From positions 121,939,812 through 122,003,811 of the forward strand of contig OZ023273.1 of assembly GCA_964007475.1 (NCBI GenBank): DNA of 64,000 nt. The letters are read 5' to 3'. Source of the DNA: Hybos culiciformis. Lineage: Eukaryota > Arthropoda > Insecta > Diptera > Hybotidae. The notes below the pieces were generated by a model. That model was not told the DNA's origin. It saw only the letters and a list, made by a program, of their open reading frames with translations, and did not search any database. Numbering within the stretch: the first letter of the stretch is position 1; each line of letters starts with the position of its first letter. The translations under genes and the position numbers were made by a program. Of this stretch, positions 12,101 to 24,752 are shown piece after piece.

Positions 12101-15100
12101 ACTTAGATGTTGTTAAAAAAAAAATATGTTAAACAAGATTTATAGAGAAGAAACAGTTTATTCAGTTTAATTTATGTTTTCATTATTTTACTAACTATTA
12201 CAAATTTTTGTATTCTGTAGTTTGCATATTTAAGAACAGCTGTTTTATCAAAATTATTAAAATTCTTAATGCACTCTGAATCTTATCTGTATTTTCTTAC
12301 TTATAAAAAATCTTGTTAGTTAAATAGATTTAACATAGCACAATTTTTTCCATTTAAATTCGAGAAGTATATTTTATAAAATATAATTAAGATTGATAAT
12401 TTCGCTGTAAAATTGTAGAATGCGAAAACATCAAAAACATAAATTTGTGTGAAATAAAATTTCTTGGAAATAAAAAAATTTTGTTATGACATTCTGATTA
12501 TTCTACTCATGTAGCAAAAAAAGAAAAAAAAAAAAACTACACCCACTGTTTTAACACAATTTTTTTTTTTTGAATTTTTTCTTCTGGAGCACATTAGTTT
12601 CTTTTTTTTCTTCCTCCTAATATTTTTTGATTAATGATGTCTTGTTGTCAAATATAATAAAGCATCACATTATCAAGGAACACTTCATCAAAGGCATTGC
12701 AATGTATCGGTAAAATGAAATTATATACGTGCTCACCACAAAAATTGTTTTTTTTTAACAAAATAATATGATTGAAAAAAAATTATACAAAGAATTGTCA
12801 ACACAATTGTCATTTTCATCTGTTCACTTGATTATACAATATATTTATACTAAGTACAAATTGATTGTAATTTTTACATTTTAAGCCTTGTACGTGTGAA
12901 ATTATTTTTATTAGTAAATTTTTGAAGTCCTTAACGATTGTAAGAAATTAAAGTGTAGAGCAAAAGAGGTTTAAACAATTGAACTGTTAAATATTATGAT
13001 CTACTCTTGAGAGATTGAGGTTAACTCTGTGAAAATTACATTTTTAAATAAAAGTTGATCTATAATTAATGAAATTATTATTTTGTTAAATTGTACAGAA
13101 AAATGCCTTTAAGCACTTTTTTGTCTTATCGGAATTTTGTCTTCTGATCATATATGTCGTGATGTATGATATGCGATAATAAATTTTCTTTAGTTAATAG
13201 ATTTTGTTTCATAATTTTAATTATTTAATTTTCAATAATAACTATACATTATTATAATTTAAAATTTTCATATATATATATACCTACTTATTATAGTTAT
13301 ATTATTTATAATAACGACTTCATTTTAGTATAGATCTCCCTATTTATAATATAAAAAAAAATTAATTTAATTTAGTATTATGTTAACAAACTCGTAATCT
13401 TCATTTTTTTTTTTTAAATATGAATTCATGTTAGAACCGCTTAAAATTCTTTGTAGTTCAAACACGTTCTTTTTTTATACTTTCGCTATATAATATATAA
13501 CAAAACATCAATTTTATAAAGTTGTAATAAATCAAAATAACAAAATTATTATTATTATTATTATTATTAGTATTTTTTTATGCTTTTTGGGCTGAAACTT
13601 AAAATAAGTTTCACCATCAAAAGTGCGTGACTTTTAATTGGAATATTCTGTGAGAGAATTAAACCTAAACTAATATGAGCAATGTTAAAGAAATTTTACT
13701 TTTTTTTTTTAAATAAAATTACAAAAAAGAAAAGAAATCATAAAAATGTATATACAAACAAGATGTAATGGAAAATAATTGAAGTTATTAAAATTTCAAT
13801 TTAATCGCTATAAGTCAGCCCTAGAATCTTTACTAAATGTTTAATAAGCTTTATAAAATTCAAAATAAATACTAAAGTTTTATTCAAAGATTATCTTTTC
13901 TAAAAACTAGGGTTCGAAAATATTCTTTCTTTCAAGTATATATTTTTACATATGAGTGATTTGATATTATACGGATTATCACCAAAGTCAATGTACAACA
14001 AAATGGATTTATTCAATTTAAAGTCATAATTTTATGCAAATAACAATATTTAGATCAAACATTTCGCATAAGATCGCATAAGATGGTTTTTAATTTTACA
14101 AATTGTTATAATTCTGAAAAAGTGTTGGAATTAATTAGAAAATTTGCTACGGAAGTTATCGTGCAATAGATATCTGAAGTATTTTTAATTAAATCAGTTT
14201 AATGACATCAATGACAAAATTCAGCCACCAAAGGATTATGTTATCCTTAATTAAAAAAAAATGTTAAAGCTGAAATTAATAATTGAAATAACTTAACATT
14301 AAAAAAGTTTAAGGTTTTATATTAAGGCTTAAATTGATCCTAAAATGCGTATTTTTGAGGTTATGACAGATTTAAAGTATTTAAAAACATATTATTTAAA
14401 TAATACATAAGCCTTTGATCTCATTTTTTTATTTTAAAAAAAAAATAAGTTATTATAATTATTATTATAATATAAATTATGTTGAAATTTAAAACAATGT
14501 TAAGAAAAATAAGAATACGAATAGATAATTATAAAATAATAATTAAGTAACATTATAAATGATTGAAATCAACATAATATATCTTATGATTAATTTGAAA
14601 ATCTTGAATATTAAATTAGAAATTCATATAAAAGTAAAAATTATGCATTTCCATTATTTGCATATAATATACATTACGCCCTCGATAATTTTGTTTTACA
14701 TGATTTAAAGTCAAAAATCTTAAACTTAAGTACCTACTGAGAAATTAATTAAATAATTCTATTATAAAAGTGGTGAAACTTTTGAATCTGACATTTAATA
14801 TAATCCGGAACATAATATTCAAATAAATGAAACTGTATAATATTTACATGAATTTTGAAAATATCAGTAACAATACGAAGTCTGGGATAAGTTTTAAAGG
14901 ATAAAGCTAAATAACTTCAAAATTAGTTAATTAAAAACAGTTTTTTTTCTATAATTCGAATCTTTTTTTTATAAAAATATTATATTAAAGGACCACAATA
15001 ATTATGGTTTTAAATCGTAATCATTACATGGAACTTATTTATACCTACTCCTTTCAATATTAAAAAAATCGAATTTAAAGGGTTACACTTGAAACTAGAA

Positions 15101-15837
15101 ACTTGATTGAATTCATTTAGAACAACTATATTTGTTTTTATTCGGATTTATTTTTAATCATATCATAAAAGATATATAAGTAACTAAGTAATTTTCTTTT
15201 CCTTAAATTTTTTTTTTTTTTTTGAAAATGGTTTTGTTTTTGACACTTTCGATGATTGATTACGCTCATATTAGATTTTCCTTGTAAAAACGAAAAATTT
15301 TACTTCATTTATGCTAATTTAAAATACAAAAATTAAATAAGATTTGAAAATTTAATTTACCGAATGGGATGTTTATTTTTTGTAGTGGTATTGAAACAAA
15401 ATCTCTACTAAAACCTTTATTTTTAAAGAAATAAATAAAGGATATTATTTATATTATATATGAGTTTCTAGTTTATTTAAAGGATTTTGAAAAAAAATAT
15501 TTAAAAACGATTAAATTTTTTAATCGTCATCCCCCTTTTTTTTTACACAAAAAAAAAAAAAAGAGTTTGGAACAAAAAAAAAAAACTTCAGGGGATTAAA
15601 TTTAAAAATTTTTTAAATTGAAAAATTCTTTCTACATATGAACGATAGAAAAATTATTATTAAAAACACATTAAATTGAATTTATTTTAAATAAGAATTC
15701 ATCCATCATTTTTTGTACGATATTTTTTTCTTAAATCTTATTTTCAAATCATACTCTTTAACCCTTTAAACCTACCAAAAATTATTTGTTGGCCAAACAT
15801 TAAAAAAATTTAAACATTTCTTTATTAATGTTCAAAT
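9161..15837. other. AT-rich noncoding sequence
   Basis: Apart from the ATT microsatellite at 13546, only homopolymers and chance frames (10696-10932 minus, 11460-11720 plus). A slightly GC-richer patch at 11160-11430 has stops in every frame; its nature is unknown. Confidence 0.65.
13546..13570. repeat. (ATT)n microsatellite
   Basis: About eight tandem ATT units, interrupted by one G at the right end. Confidence 0.9.
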
Positions 15838-16812
15838 AGCTTCGCCGACGACAGCAATTTGGTAGCATGCTACGATTTTTTTAATAGGAAATCCGCATCT
15901 TCGAATGCTGTTACTACAAAACGCAATTTCCTGCAAAGTAGCATAAATCACGACCTTTCCAAAATTTCACAATGGGGTCTTCTCAACAGAGTTGAGTTTA
16001 ACGCATCAAAAACCCAATGCTGCCTAATTTCTAGAAAGCTGTCAACTTTTGATCCCCAATTTTCCTTCCAAGGTGAAAGTATTGGCAAATCTGGAAACCT
16101 TGACATTTTAGGCTCGAAAATAACTTCAGATCTGAGCTGGAAACTTCATATTTTCGAAACGGCAAAAAACGCAGCGAAATGTCTTGGTTTCCGTAAAAGA
16201 TGTAAACAATACTTTTCCCCCTCTGATCTCTTAAACATTTACAAATCCTACATACGACCGAAATTAGAATATAATTCACATATATGGGCTGGTGCTCCCA
16301 AAACCCACCTTGAGTACCTGGACAAAGTTCAGAGAAGGGCTATTAGATTGATAAACAATCATCAAACCACCAGCTCATTAACATCACTCAGTCACCGTCG
16401 CAATGTAGGTTCACTTTCCATTTTTTATAAATACCTTGTTGAAACGGATACGTTCCCTGGAAGTAAAAGCCCTACTTCCTTCACTTCAAGTATTTTCACG
16501 TACCGCCTCAACGGCACACCCATATTCCGTCAAATATCCCAGATGTGATAGAACGAGCTTCGGAGATTCGTTTTCAGTTCGCACCTCGAGAATGTGGAAT
16601 GCTCTCCCAACAAAATTGTTCCCGACAGCTGGCGGTCGTTTGATTTACGACCTGCGCCGCTTTAAGAAGAGTGTAAATGATTACCTCCTAACTGTCCCAC
16701 TTTTTAATCCCGTCTAAACTTCCTGTCCCCATTACCAAATCCATACTTCTTTAAGTATAAAAGGTATCCCACCTAGTGATTTGGTAACTTTAATAAAAAA
16801 AAAAAAAAAAAT
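15838..16812 (+). mobile_element. 5'-truncated non-LTR retrotransposon (LINE)
   Basis: A block of distinctly higher GC starts abruptly inside the reverse transcriptase and ends in a poly(A) tract at 16795-16812. It carries the last part of the RT domain, the C-terminal region, a stop, and a short 3' UTR. The UTR holds inverted repeats TACCAAATC (16733-16741) / GATTTGGTA (16778-16786) and ATACTT (16743-16748) / AAGTAT (16753-16758). Truncation at the 5' end is typical of target-primed LINE insertion. The conserved C-terminal region resembles arthropod Jockey/CR1-type LINEs; the clade is not certain. No convincing target-site duplication was found. Confidence 0.9.
15841..16717 (+). pseudogene. 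LINE reverse transcriptase C-terminal fragment, frameshifted
   Basis: The frame opens with FADDSNLVA, the catalytic A-DD motif of non-LTR reverse transcriptases. It continues with SKTQCCLISRK, LDILGSKITSDLSWK, LNIYKSYIRPKLEYNSHIWA and LDKVQRRAIRLINN, the conserved palm/thumb and post-RT blocks of insect LINEs. At about 16430-16475 the reading moves to the next frame, which carries TASTAHPYSVKYP, SFSVRTSRMWNALPTKLFP and FKKSVNDYLL, the usual C-terminal end, and stops with TAA at 16715-16717. The fragment lacks the endonuclease and most of the RT, so it is dead. Confidence 0.9.
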
Positions 16813-18640
16813 ATAATGTATATCATTAGTACTAAAAAATAGTTACACTTATAGTTAGTAGGTATTAAAAGTAAGCTATTCGTAGCCCTTTCATGTAACG
16901 TATGATGCTATGATGTATGATGATTAAACAAAAAAAAAAGGTAGACGTTATTTTACAATTTTCTTTTATATAAATAATAATTTTATTTAAAAAAATATTA
17001 TTTTAATTATCTTTTAATTTTCACTGAAAAACGTAAAAAAAAAATATTTTCCTTTGCAAAAAAAATAAATTGTTAAAAAAGTTCTTAATTAAAATAAAAT
17101 GTTTTTTTTTTTTTTTTATAAAAATATATATTATTAAAAAAGCTTAGGACAAAAAAGAAAAATATTTCTTTTGCTTTGGGGGAAAAAAATTTGAGAAAAA
17201 AAATTTTTTTTTAAGAAAGAAAAAGCTTTTCAAAAAGTTGGTAAAAAAGTATCAGAACTAAGTTCTTTTGTTTTTCTTATTTTGTTTTACCAAAAGAAAA
17301 AGAAAAATCGTACTGAAAAAAAAAATTTTTAACTTATTATTTATATAAAAATGCTGAAGAAAAAAAAATTCTTAATTAATTTTCTTATTGAAGAAAAACG
17401 AAAAAAAACTTTTCTTCCAAAAGTTCCTTTTTTTTTTGTTGGAGAAAAAAGAAAATTCTACCAAAATAATCAGACCCAAATAATTTTGCAGAAAAATTAA
17501 CAAAAAAAAAAAAACCGAAAACAAAAAATAGATAATTACTTTTTTTTTTCAGCTTAGAAAAATTTCTGCCGGAAGAAAGTTCAAATATATATAAGAGTTG
17601 TTTTTTGTTTTTAATTATGAAGTCACTAAGGTAACGCAACAAATACTATCAGGCCATTAAAATTCTTTAAATAAAAACTTTTAATCTCCCGGCTATTTAA
17701 TTTAAAACTTAATTTCATTTTGATCGAATCATTCACTTTTCTTTCTTATCAGTTTTATCATCATAATAAATTACTAGACGGCAACACCTATACATAAAAT
17801 TGAATTTTGAATAAAATTGTAAAATATAATGTCATTGTTGAGGTCCAAATGTTTCATTGAAAGAGTGAGAATAGGTACATTGAAAATTAATTTATCATAC
17901 AATCTATATTATTAAAATTTGTTGTAGATAAAAAAATAATGGTTGAAAACCTCGGAAAAACTTTAGGTTAAAATAAATTATTTGAATGTTATCCTTTGGG
18001 TTGATTGAATCTTACAAATGTAAAGAAATGTTTAAGAATTTCTGATTTAATTTCAAACAAGAAATCAAACCTATTGGGTTTCGAGATGAAGGATGCACGT
18101 TTAATGAATTGAATCTTTGATATAAATGAATTTCAAACTTATGACCGAATTTACCAAAACTACATAGTTGTCAAATAAAAGATGATATAACCAAGCTTGC
18201 AATTGCACCTTTAGCAAAAACTAACCATGTTGAAATATAAATATTGAAAAATACAAAAAAAAAAAAAATTATTACCCATGCATTCCTTTAGATGTATAGA
18301 ATCGTAAAGTTGAGAAAAACAAGGAAATGGTTTTTCGATGGGTTTTTTTTTTTTAAGATTTACATAGGGATTCTGAATATTTTATAGATATTTTTGTTTC
18401 ATAAGTTTTTATATGAAAAACTTAACCTCTATAATGGCTCCTTTAAATATACAGTTATATAAATATAATGTATACATAATGAATCTTCCCTATATTTATT
18501 ATATTAGGAATGAGAAAATGAAATTTTACAAAACTACACAAATAAAATTTTATTTTGTATTATTTTTACGTTTCCAAAATTTTTCCGAGCGCATGTCTCG
18601 TATTCGAATGACAAAATAAATGATTTTTTTTTCTTATTTT

Positions 18641-18642
<2 letters not shown>
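16813..18642. other. AT-rich noncoding sequence
   Basis: 17000-17600 is nearly pure A/T homopolymer tracts, which create the 85-codon minus-strand frame there. No exon upstream of 18773 could be recognised. Confidence 0.65.

Positions 18643-18684
<42 letters not shown>
18643..18684. repeat. (AT)21 microsatellite
   Basis: Forty-two bases of uninterrupted AT dinucleotide repeat, the longest pure dinucleotide run in the window. It ends about 90 bp upstream of the candidate exon at 18773. Confidence 0.95.
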
Positions 18685-18687
<3 letters not shown>

Positions 18688-18772
18688 TATATGTATATTT
18701 TTTTTTTTTTGCAATATTGTGCAAAAAATTCATTTATTTTATATTTAAATACATTTATTTCTCTTATTTTAG

Positions 18773-18816
18773 AGAATATTGCACCTCCAGGAGAAAATCC
18801 AAAAACAAACCTTCAA
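18773..18816 (+). CDS. Candidate internal exon of an unknown gene
   Basis: A strong acceptor (tctcttattttag|AG) and donor (TTCAA|gtaaga) bound 44 nt. Read with one base carried over, it encodes NIAPPGENPKTNLQ, which runs in phase into the exon at 19121. All three frames are open over so short a stretch, so the frame is inferred from the next exon. No upstream exon was identified. Confidence 0.35.
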
Positions 18817-19120
18817 GTAAGAAATAATTTTTTTTTTTCGATATGAAGAAAAAAAAAAATTTTTGGTACAATTAACATCTTATAAAAAAAATTGGGGCAT
18901 GAACATTTGAATATCTTTGATTATGATGATAAGAATGGTCACTGAGAACAAAATTTTTTATTATTTATATTTTCAAAAATGGATTTTATTCAAATTGGAA
19001 AATTTTCCAAAGAAACAAGAATTTACTTTTTTAAAAAAATTTTGTTATTTTAATTTTTTTTTAATTTGGATTGTTACATGGTACATATTTGAATTTTACT
19101 TAAATATTATTTTTTTTCAG

Positions 19121-19183
19121 CCACCGACTAACGTTAAAAAAGTTAGCTATAGTATAAAACCAAAATATAGCAAAAAATTTTAA
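19121..19183 (+). CDS. Candidate terminal exon of an unknown gene
   Basis: After a long pyrimidine tract and cag, the frame reads PPTNVKKVSYSIKPKYSKKF and stops at 19181-19183. AATAAA follows at 19219-19224, a sensible distance for a polyadenylation signal. The intron to the exon at 18773-18816 would be 304 bp. The basic C-terminal tail is not recognised. It may be the 3' end of a plus-strand gene upstream of dac, whose other exons I could not find. Confidence 0.35.
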   Translation, partial: PPTNVKKVSYSIKPKYSKKF

Positions 19184-19224
19184 TAATTAAATCAACTCAC
19201 AATATGTTATTTATGGAAAATAAA

Positions 19225-20835
19225 ACTGGTTTGTCACTGCCTACAAAATGAAGTTTTAATAAAAATCAATTATAGTTTGATTAACTACTGAATAGAATCA
19301 AAAAAGAATTGAGTTTGTTCGAATATCAATATTGTCTGACTATTTAACGCTATGCGATTCTATACGGAAATCTTAATATTATAAAGGCGAATACTTTGTT
19401 CTGATATTCGTTGAACATCATATAGAAAAAAACTGCAGATTCTAATATTTCCAAAATTATATTTTTCACACAGTAGTTATACTTCGAATCAAGAAATAAG
19501 ATAAAATATGAAAGATTGTCTATAAAAATAATTAAAAATTTGATTTTACTATGATGATATTTATGAATGTATTACCCTGTGTAGTGTATAGTGAAATCAA
19601 TAAGATTAAATAAATTTTTCAATTTGTACATTATGTACATATTGTATTACTGTAGTATGTTTGTATATTTATATAATATGTTCCTACAGTTTGGTTATGT
19701 ATTTCATATATATGATTTTTTGAGGAATTTCAACACATAAAATTTTTTATTCGTATTTTTTATTTTCCAATTGCGAATTTTTCATTTTCCGAAATGGTGG
19801 GAGAAAAGGAAAATAAAAATTGGAGTAGAGAAATCTGAGAAAAAATTTTATTATTTTTTTTTCTTTTGAATTTTCATTTCGTTGATTTTTTCTTTTTGTT
19901 ATTTATTTGAGATTTTCTATCTTGATAATTTTTCTTATGTATTTTTCTTATTTCATTTTCATGTTTTCCTTTTTTGGTTAGAAAATTCATTCCTTTTTTT
20001 TTTTCTTTGTTTTCTAGGGATAATTACAATTAAAAATAAAAAATTATATATTTGACTGTAGGTTAAATATGGGGCGGTTAGGTTTCAAGTCACACCTTTA
20101 AAATGATTTTATTTTTTTTTAGTCAATTATATTGAAGGAAATAATAATAAAAAAATAAAATGAAAATTAAAAATTAAATAGAAAAAAAAAATTATATGTT
20201 GTCAAATACTGCGTCGGTGGCTGAATATTTATTTAATTATATAAATTATGATAATCTTAGAATATGTCTTTTCTATTCTACATAACATATACATACATAT
20301 CAATAATTTTAACTTTAAGGTATTTTCAAACTTAAATTGTTTCAATGATATCATTTCTACAATTTAAATGACAAACTATATAAATTCATAATTAATTACG
20401 ATTAATCTGAATGTCAATAAATTGAAGTTGGTTATGCTACTTCAAATTGATAGACAATTTCACATTTTTTTCATACATCTTGATCAACATTTCATAAAGA
20501 ATACAATATTACATTTTGGTTGCATAGAATTTTATTTTTAATCTTCTCATTTCCACTTCAAGAATAATAAGACATTGCACCTACATTGTACAAGCTATAC
20601 AAATTTTTAAAAATATATAAGGACTACCAAAAATTATTCCTTCAATGAATAAAACTTTATAATACAAGTTCTTTTCAATTCCAAGAATTTAATTTAAAAT
20701 AAACAATCAACTTTATTAAATTTGTATTGTTGATAAACTATATATAATATAGTACAAGAACCCAACTAAGATCGGCCATCTGTCTTCCTAATGAAAGATT
20801 TTTTTTTTATAACATAATAATGTAAATGAAGAATT
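19225..20835. other. AT-rich noncoding sequence
   Basis: No open frame of note. T-rich between 19840 and 20000. Nothing recognised. Confidence 0.65.
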
Positions 20836-21080
20836 CGCGGGTGGATTTCTCATCAAGTTAAAGCCAGCTTTAATTAAAAATAATATAATAGATTTTCTTT
20901 TTTCATTCGACCATTCATCTGCTTTCTGAAAGAATTCAATACCAATTGAGTTGCATATCTTTCACTGACCGGGTTGCCAGGTATTATCAACTGAATTATA
21001 TGATGAATTTATAATCATCTGTTTCTCATTGAAGCAAACCTTAGCAAAATTCGCAGAAAAATTCGTTGTTAATGTCCAGC
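20836..21080 (-). pseudogene. Decayed Ty3/gypsy gag-like fragment
   Basis: A GC-richer island. Minus-strand frames, with at least two shifts, give SVDNTWQPGQ, then SERYATQL, then FFQKADEWSNEKRKSIILFL followed by IKAGFNLMRNPPA. The order resembles the Ty3/gypsy gag capsid pattern (W..Y.ERLE.FF.A......K....LL...G...Y.L.R.L..P). No LTRs, zinc knuckle or pol sequence are seen nearby. The match is by pattern only and weak; the plus strand is also partly open here. Confidence 0.3.
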
Positions 21081-21118
21081 AGATTCTAATATTTACCAAT
21101 TTAAAGCTTTTTTTTCAG

Positions 21119-21167
21119 CAACTTAAAGATTTTCTTTATTTCATTAACGCTGGTCATCAAAATATAG
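21119..21167 (+). other. Exon-like 49-bp segment
   Basis: Acceptor-like tttttttttcag and donor AATATAG|gtaggt surround an open stretch reading QLKDFLYFINAGHQNI. It abuts the gag-like scrap on the opposite strand. No partner exon was recognised, so it may be chance. Confidence 0.15.
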
Positions 21168-21854
21168 GTAGGTATGAAGAATCTTTTTTTTTAATAATGA
21201 TGACTTTAAAAAATTATGTATTTCACAAAAAATGTTTAAATTTTAATAAAAGTTTCAAAAATTTAATTTTTAATTTTAAAATAAGTATATATAGCTACTC
21301 TCACATCTCTACATTACAGAATATTATAATTAGATGACCTTTTAAATTACTTTTAACATACTTTTTAACCATTAAAGTAGCAATATCACAACAATCAAAA
21401 ATTATAATTTTAAACTCTTTTGAAAAACTTTAAACAATTTTATTCTTAGAATAAAGTTAAAAATTTTATAATATAAGACATAATTCCTTTATAATATAAA
21501 AAAATCAATATTAATTATTATTATAACCTCACCCCTAAAAAAAAAAAATTATATATTAAAAAAATATACATATATATACTGTACACGTTATTTTCAAATT
21601 TATTTCCTTAGAGTAAAATCATAAATTTTTCATTTCTCGTTGATATAAACAATATATACAGTATCTTAAAGATAAACATTTTAATATTTTTTTCCCGCGT
21701 TTTTTCTCTTCTTAAATTCTGTTTCATATTCATATCATTCTTTATTCTAAAAAAAATTCTCCCCTTTTTATTGAGCGGGATCCCCATTTAGTATAATACA
21801 AAAAAAAAAAATACTGAGAGAAAATGAACGGCGAATTTACTCTTTTTATTTGAA

Positions 21855-21879
21855 ATAATAATAATAATAATAATAATTT
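21855..21879. repeat. (AAT)n microsatellite
   Basis: About eight tandem AAT units in noncoding sequence. Confidence 0.9.
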
Positions 21880-22389
21880 GAAAATTTTATGCTTACCAGT
21901 ATAAAATATTTTATTCGGATTAAAGAATTTCGTTTGAATACATAAAGTACATACTTTTTTTTTTTTTTGAAACAGTTTGGTATCGAATCATTCTAAAGTT
22001 AAAAAAAAATATATAAAAAAGGATAAAAAAGTGTGCAATATTTTTAGGGTAATTTTTTTTTTTTATTTTTCTTATGATAAAAAATCCATATTGCTATATT
22101 TGAAAAAAAAAAACCAGTCGAAAATTAAAGCTCCAAAGGAAGTGTTGCCTATCTTCCGTTTTCAATTAAACGGATATAATTAATTGTTTATAATATAATT
22201 TTATATTAATTAACAGAAAATAAAATATTAGATAAAAATCAAAGTGTCAAAAGAAAGAAAAATTAGAAAAAATAAAAAAAAAAAAAAAATTTACAGATTG
22301 AGAAGTGTTTATTTAATGTTTAATATATATTAAAATTTCTGATATCAAAAATGAACATAAAATAAATAATAATAAAATATATATTTTTG

Positions 22390-22467
22390 TTTACACATAT
22401 GCGAACCACACATAAATATGTGTATACATGTGTAATTTGATATAATTTATATATTCGTATGTGTAAA
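22390..22467. repeat. Imperfect inverted repeat around TGTGTA motifs
   Basis: TTTACACATATGCGAA (22390-22405) faces TTCGTATGTGTAAA (22454-22467), with a smaller ACACATAAATATGTGT palindrome between. Could form a cruciform; no function seen. Confidence 0.6.
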
Positions 22468-23360
22468 TTTTAATAGTAGAAAAAAAAAAATAAAAATAAA
22501 AAAATAAATTAATAAAAAAAAATTATGGAAAAAAATGAAAAATAAATAATAATGGTATTTTCTTCAAGTTAATAATTTTACAATGAGCCCTGAATTGAAA
22601 AAAAAAAAAAAAATTGTTTTTATATTCATAAGCAATAAATTTTCTTCAAGTTTTGTTTTCAGTTCGGTTATATTTATAATAAATTATTAAAATAATTTTC
22701 AAAACATTCATTAAAACATCAAATAAGGAGAAATAAATTTAAATTTATTATTTATTTATTAATTTTTTTTTTTTAATTTATTAGCGTGTAAGACTTCAAA
22801 GATAATATAAACCCTATTTAATGCGTACATGTTAATGTTTTCCATATAAAATGGATATTAAATTGGAAAAAAGTTACACATTTAGTGATTAAGACTTGTT
22901 AAAAGAAAAAAATTATATTAAAATAAAAAATTAATAATTAACGAAATTTTTTTTAAATGATTTCAAAATTTTAAAAATGATAATCCAAGTTGCTGAAAGT
23001 TGTCAATATTTATAGTATTCAAAATTTATAATTTCAAAGTTCAGGCTCAACACTAATGTTTATATGGAAGTGAAAAATATTGTTTTGTTCTGCGTACTGG
23101 TCAAATAAATTGTAATAAATTGTAAACGATAGGTGTTCGAATAAATTGTAATATATGGATAGTTCGAACCATCTTAATTTAATTCACATGAAAATATCGA
23201 TTCTAGTTGCTATAATAATAAAATAGAATAATTTGGTGTTAGTTATTTAAATAACCACCGAACCCTTTTTAGATGCTGACTTTTGTTAACGTTCATTTTG
23301 TCAAAGTGTTAGTTAGTGGAAGAAATTGTTGAATTTTATTTTATTTGATAATAAGTATAT

Positions 23361-23769
23361 TACTGAAAAAAAAAAACTCTTTGGAAAATTAGCTATACGA
23401 ACCAGCTATAATTAAAACTGCAATAATTTCTGATTAAAAAAATCTTGCATTTATTAGTAACTCGTCCAAAAATATGTAGCTAGTGAATTGTAGTGAAATT
23501 TGTTACTCGAAAATTATAATTGTTTTTTCTAGCGAAAAATGAATATCAGAAAATATTTTTTATACATTATGAGTTTCTGAAATTTTCATAACAAATATTG
23601 CTATAATCAAGTGAACACATATATATTAAAAAGTAAAACTAATATTAGATAATGTTCCTTTCTGTATATAAATATAAATAGCAAATTTTGATAATGTCAT
23701 TCACTAGTTCTATTTGGTCTGTATACATGGCAAAAAATATACAAAAAATATAGCTTTCGCAGCTGTAGG
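23361..23769 (+). repeat. Dispersed repeat family, copy B
   Basis: Shares with copy C, in order: ACTGAAAAAAA, AAATTAGCT, GAACCA(G/A)CTATAA, AGTGAATTGTAG-like, ATTGTTTTTTCTAGCGAAAA, ATAGCAAATTTTG and a final ATATACA. About 400 bp, no open frame, and about 0.5 kb upstream of the dac start codon. Confidence 0.75.
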
Positions 23770-24294
23770 AAATCATTTATATTTTTTTTAATATTATACT
23801 ACGGTTCTTGCCCCAAGGCATACCAACATAACTTGATTTTTGTTACTTTTTAGGGAGAAGTTTTAAGAACCACAAATATGTGTATGTTAAAATTTATTAT
23901 CTTTAAAAACTTCGATTTTAATAGTGACGTAGTGATTGGCATAATAAAGTAATAACAGAATAACACAACTCAATCTGTTACGCTTTGTAGCAACATCTTC
24001 TGCTGTTATGAATTTTAAATATTTTATATACCCATGGATATAATAGCAAAAAAAATTTCTGAGCTCTGATCTGGTTATTTCAAAATAAAATATTTGATTT
24101 ATTTTATTGTATAAAGTATTTTAAATTTTTATTTAAGAAATTTTTACAATACAACAGATTTAATTCAAGTTAAAATGAAAGCACAATAAAATCATAAATA
24201 ATTTTTAATCAATGTAAAATATAAATTTAAATATAAAAAAAGTAAAAATAAAATAAAAAAAATCCCATAAAAGAATAACAAATTTGAAGAAATT
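23770..24294 (+). other. Upstream region of dac
   Basis: Presumed 5' UTR or promoter-proximal sequence, but no TATA/initiator arrangement or splice acceptor can be singled out in this AT background. It directly precedes ATG at 24295. Confidence 0.3.
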
Positions 24295-24752
24295 ATGAAT
24301 TTAGCATTACCAATGGATTTGATAACAAATCCCAATGGTTATCATCATCCTATTTTGAACCATCATCATCATTTGACATCGACACCAGCTCATCTGCCAC
24401 CAACAACACCACGTTTATATAATAGTCCACCACCAATATCAAATGCTGATCCAACAGTTAATGAATGTAAGTTAATTGAATATCGTGGCAAACAGTTGGT
24501 TAGCTTTACTGTTAATGGTGAAAAAATGTTATGTTTACCACAAGCAGTTGAATTATTTTTAAAAAACTATGTCGGTGGACCACATACAGTTTATTGTAAA
24601 TTAAAACGATTAGATATTATACCATTAGTGTGCAATACAGAACAAATAAGAATTTTGCGAGGATTAGGTGTACTTCAGCCTGGTGTTAATCGTTGTAAAT
24701 TATTATCATGCAAAGAATTTGATGTTTTGCTGGATGATTGCGAGAATGCAAG
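24295..24752 (+). CDS. dac: dac exon 1: N-terminus and DACHbox-N
   Basis: Encodes residues 1-152 plus two bases. A His/Pro-rich leader of about 50 residues (a run of four His at 23-26, then PPTTPR and PPP) precedes the winged-helix-like SKI/DAC domain. The donor is AATGCAAG|gttaga, leaving AG to combine with the first G of either exon 2 or exon 3 as an Arg codon. Reading through the donor adds only a Phe-rich tail and a stop at 24820-24822, which is intron sequence. Confidence 0.9.

Larger units (their letters stand above)
21168..23360. other. AT-rich noncoding sequence
   Basis: Holds the AAT microsatellite (21855) and an inverted repeat (22390). The 68-codon frame at 21977-22183 is Lys-rich and low-complexity. 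Confidence 0.65.

Noticed and set aside
17385..17642. 85-codon minus-strand frame rich in Phe and Lys
   Set aside because: Arises from alternating poly(A)/poly(T) tracts; the same applies to most other short frames in the window.
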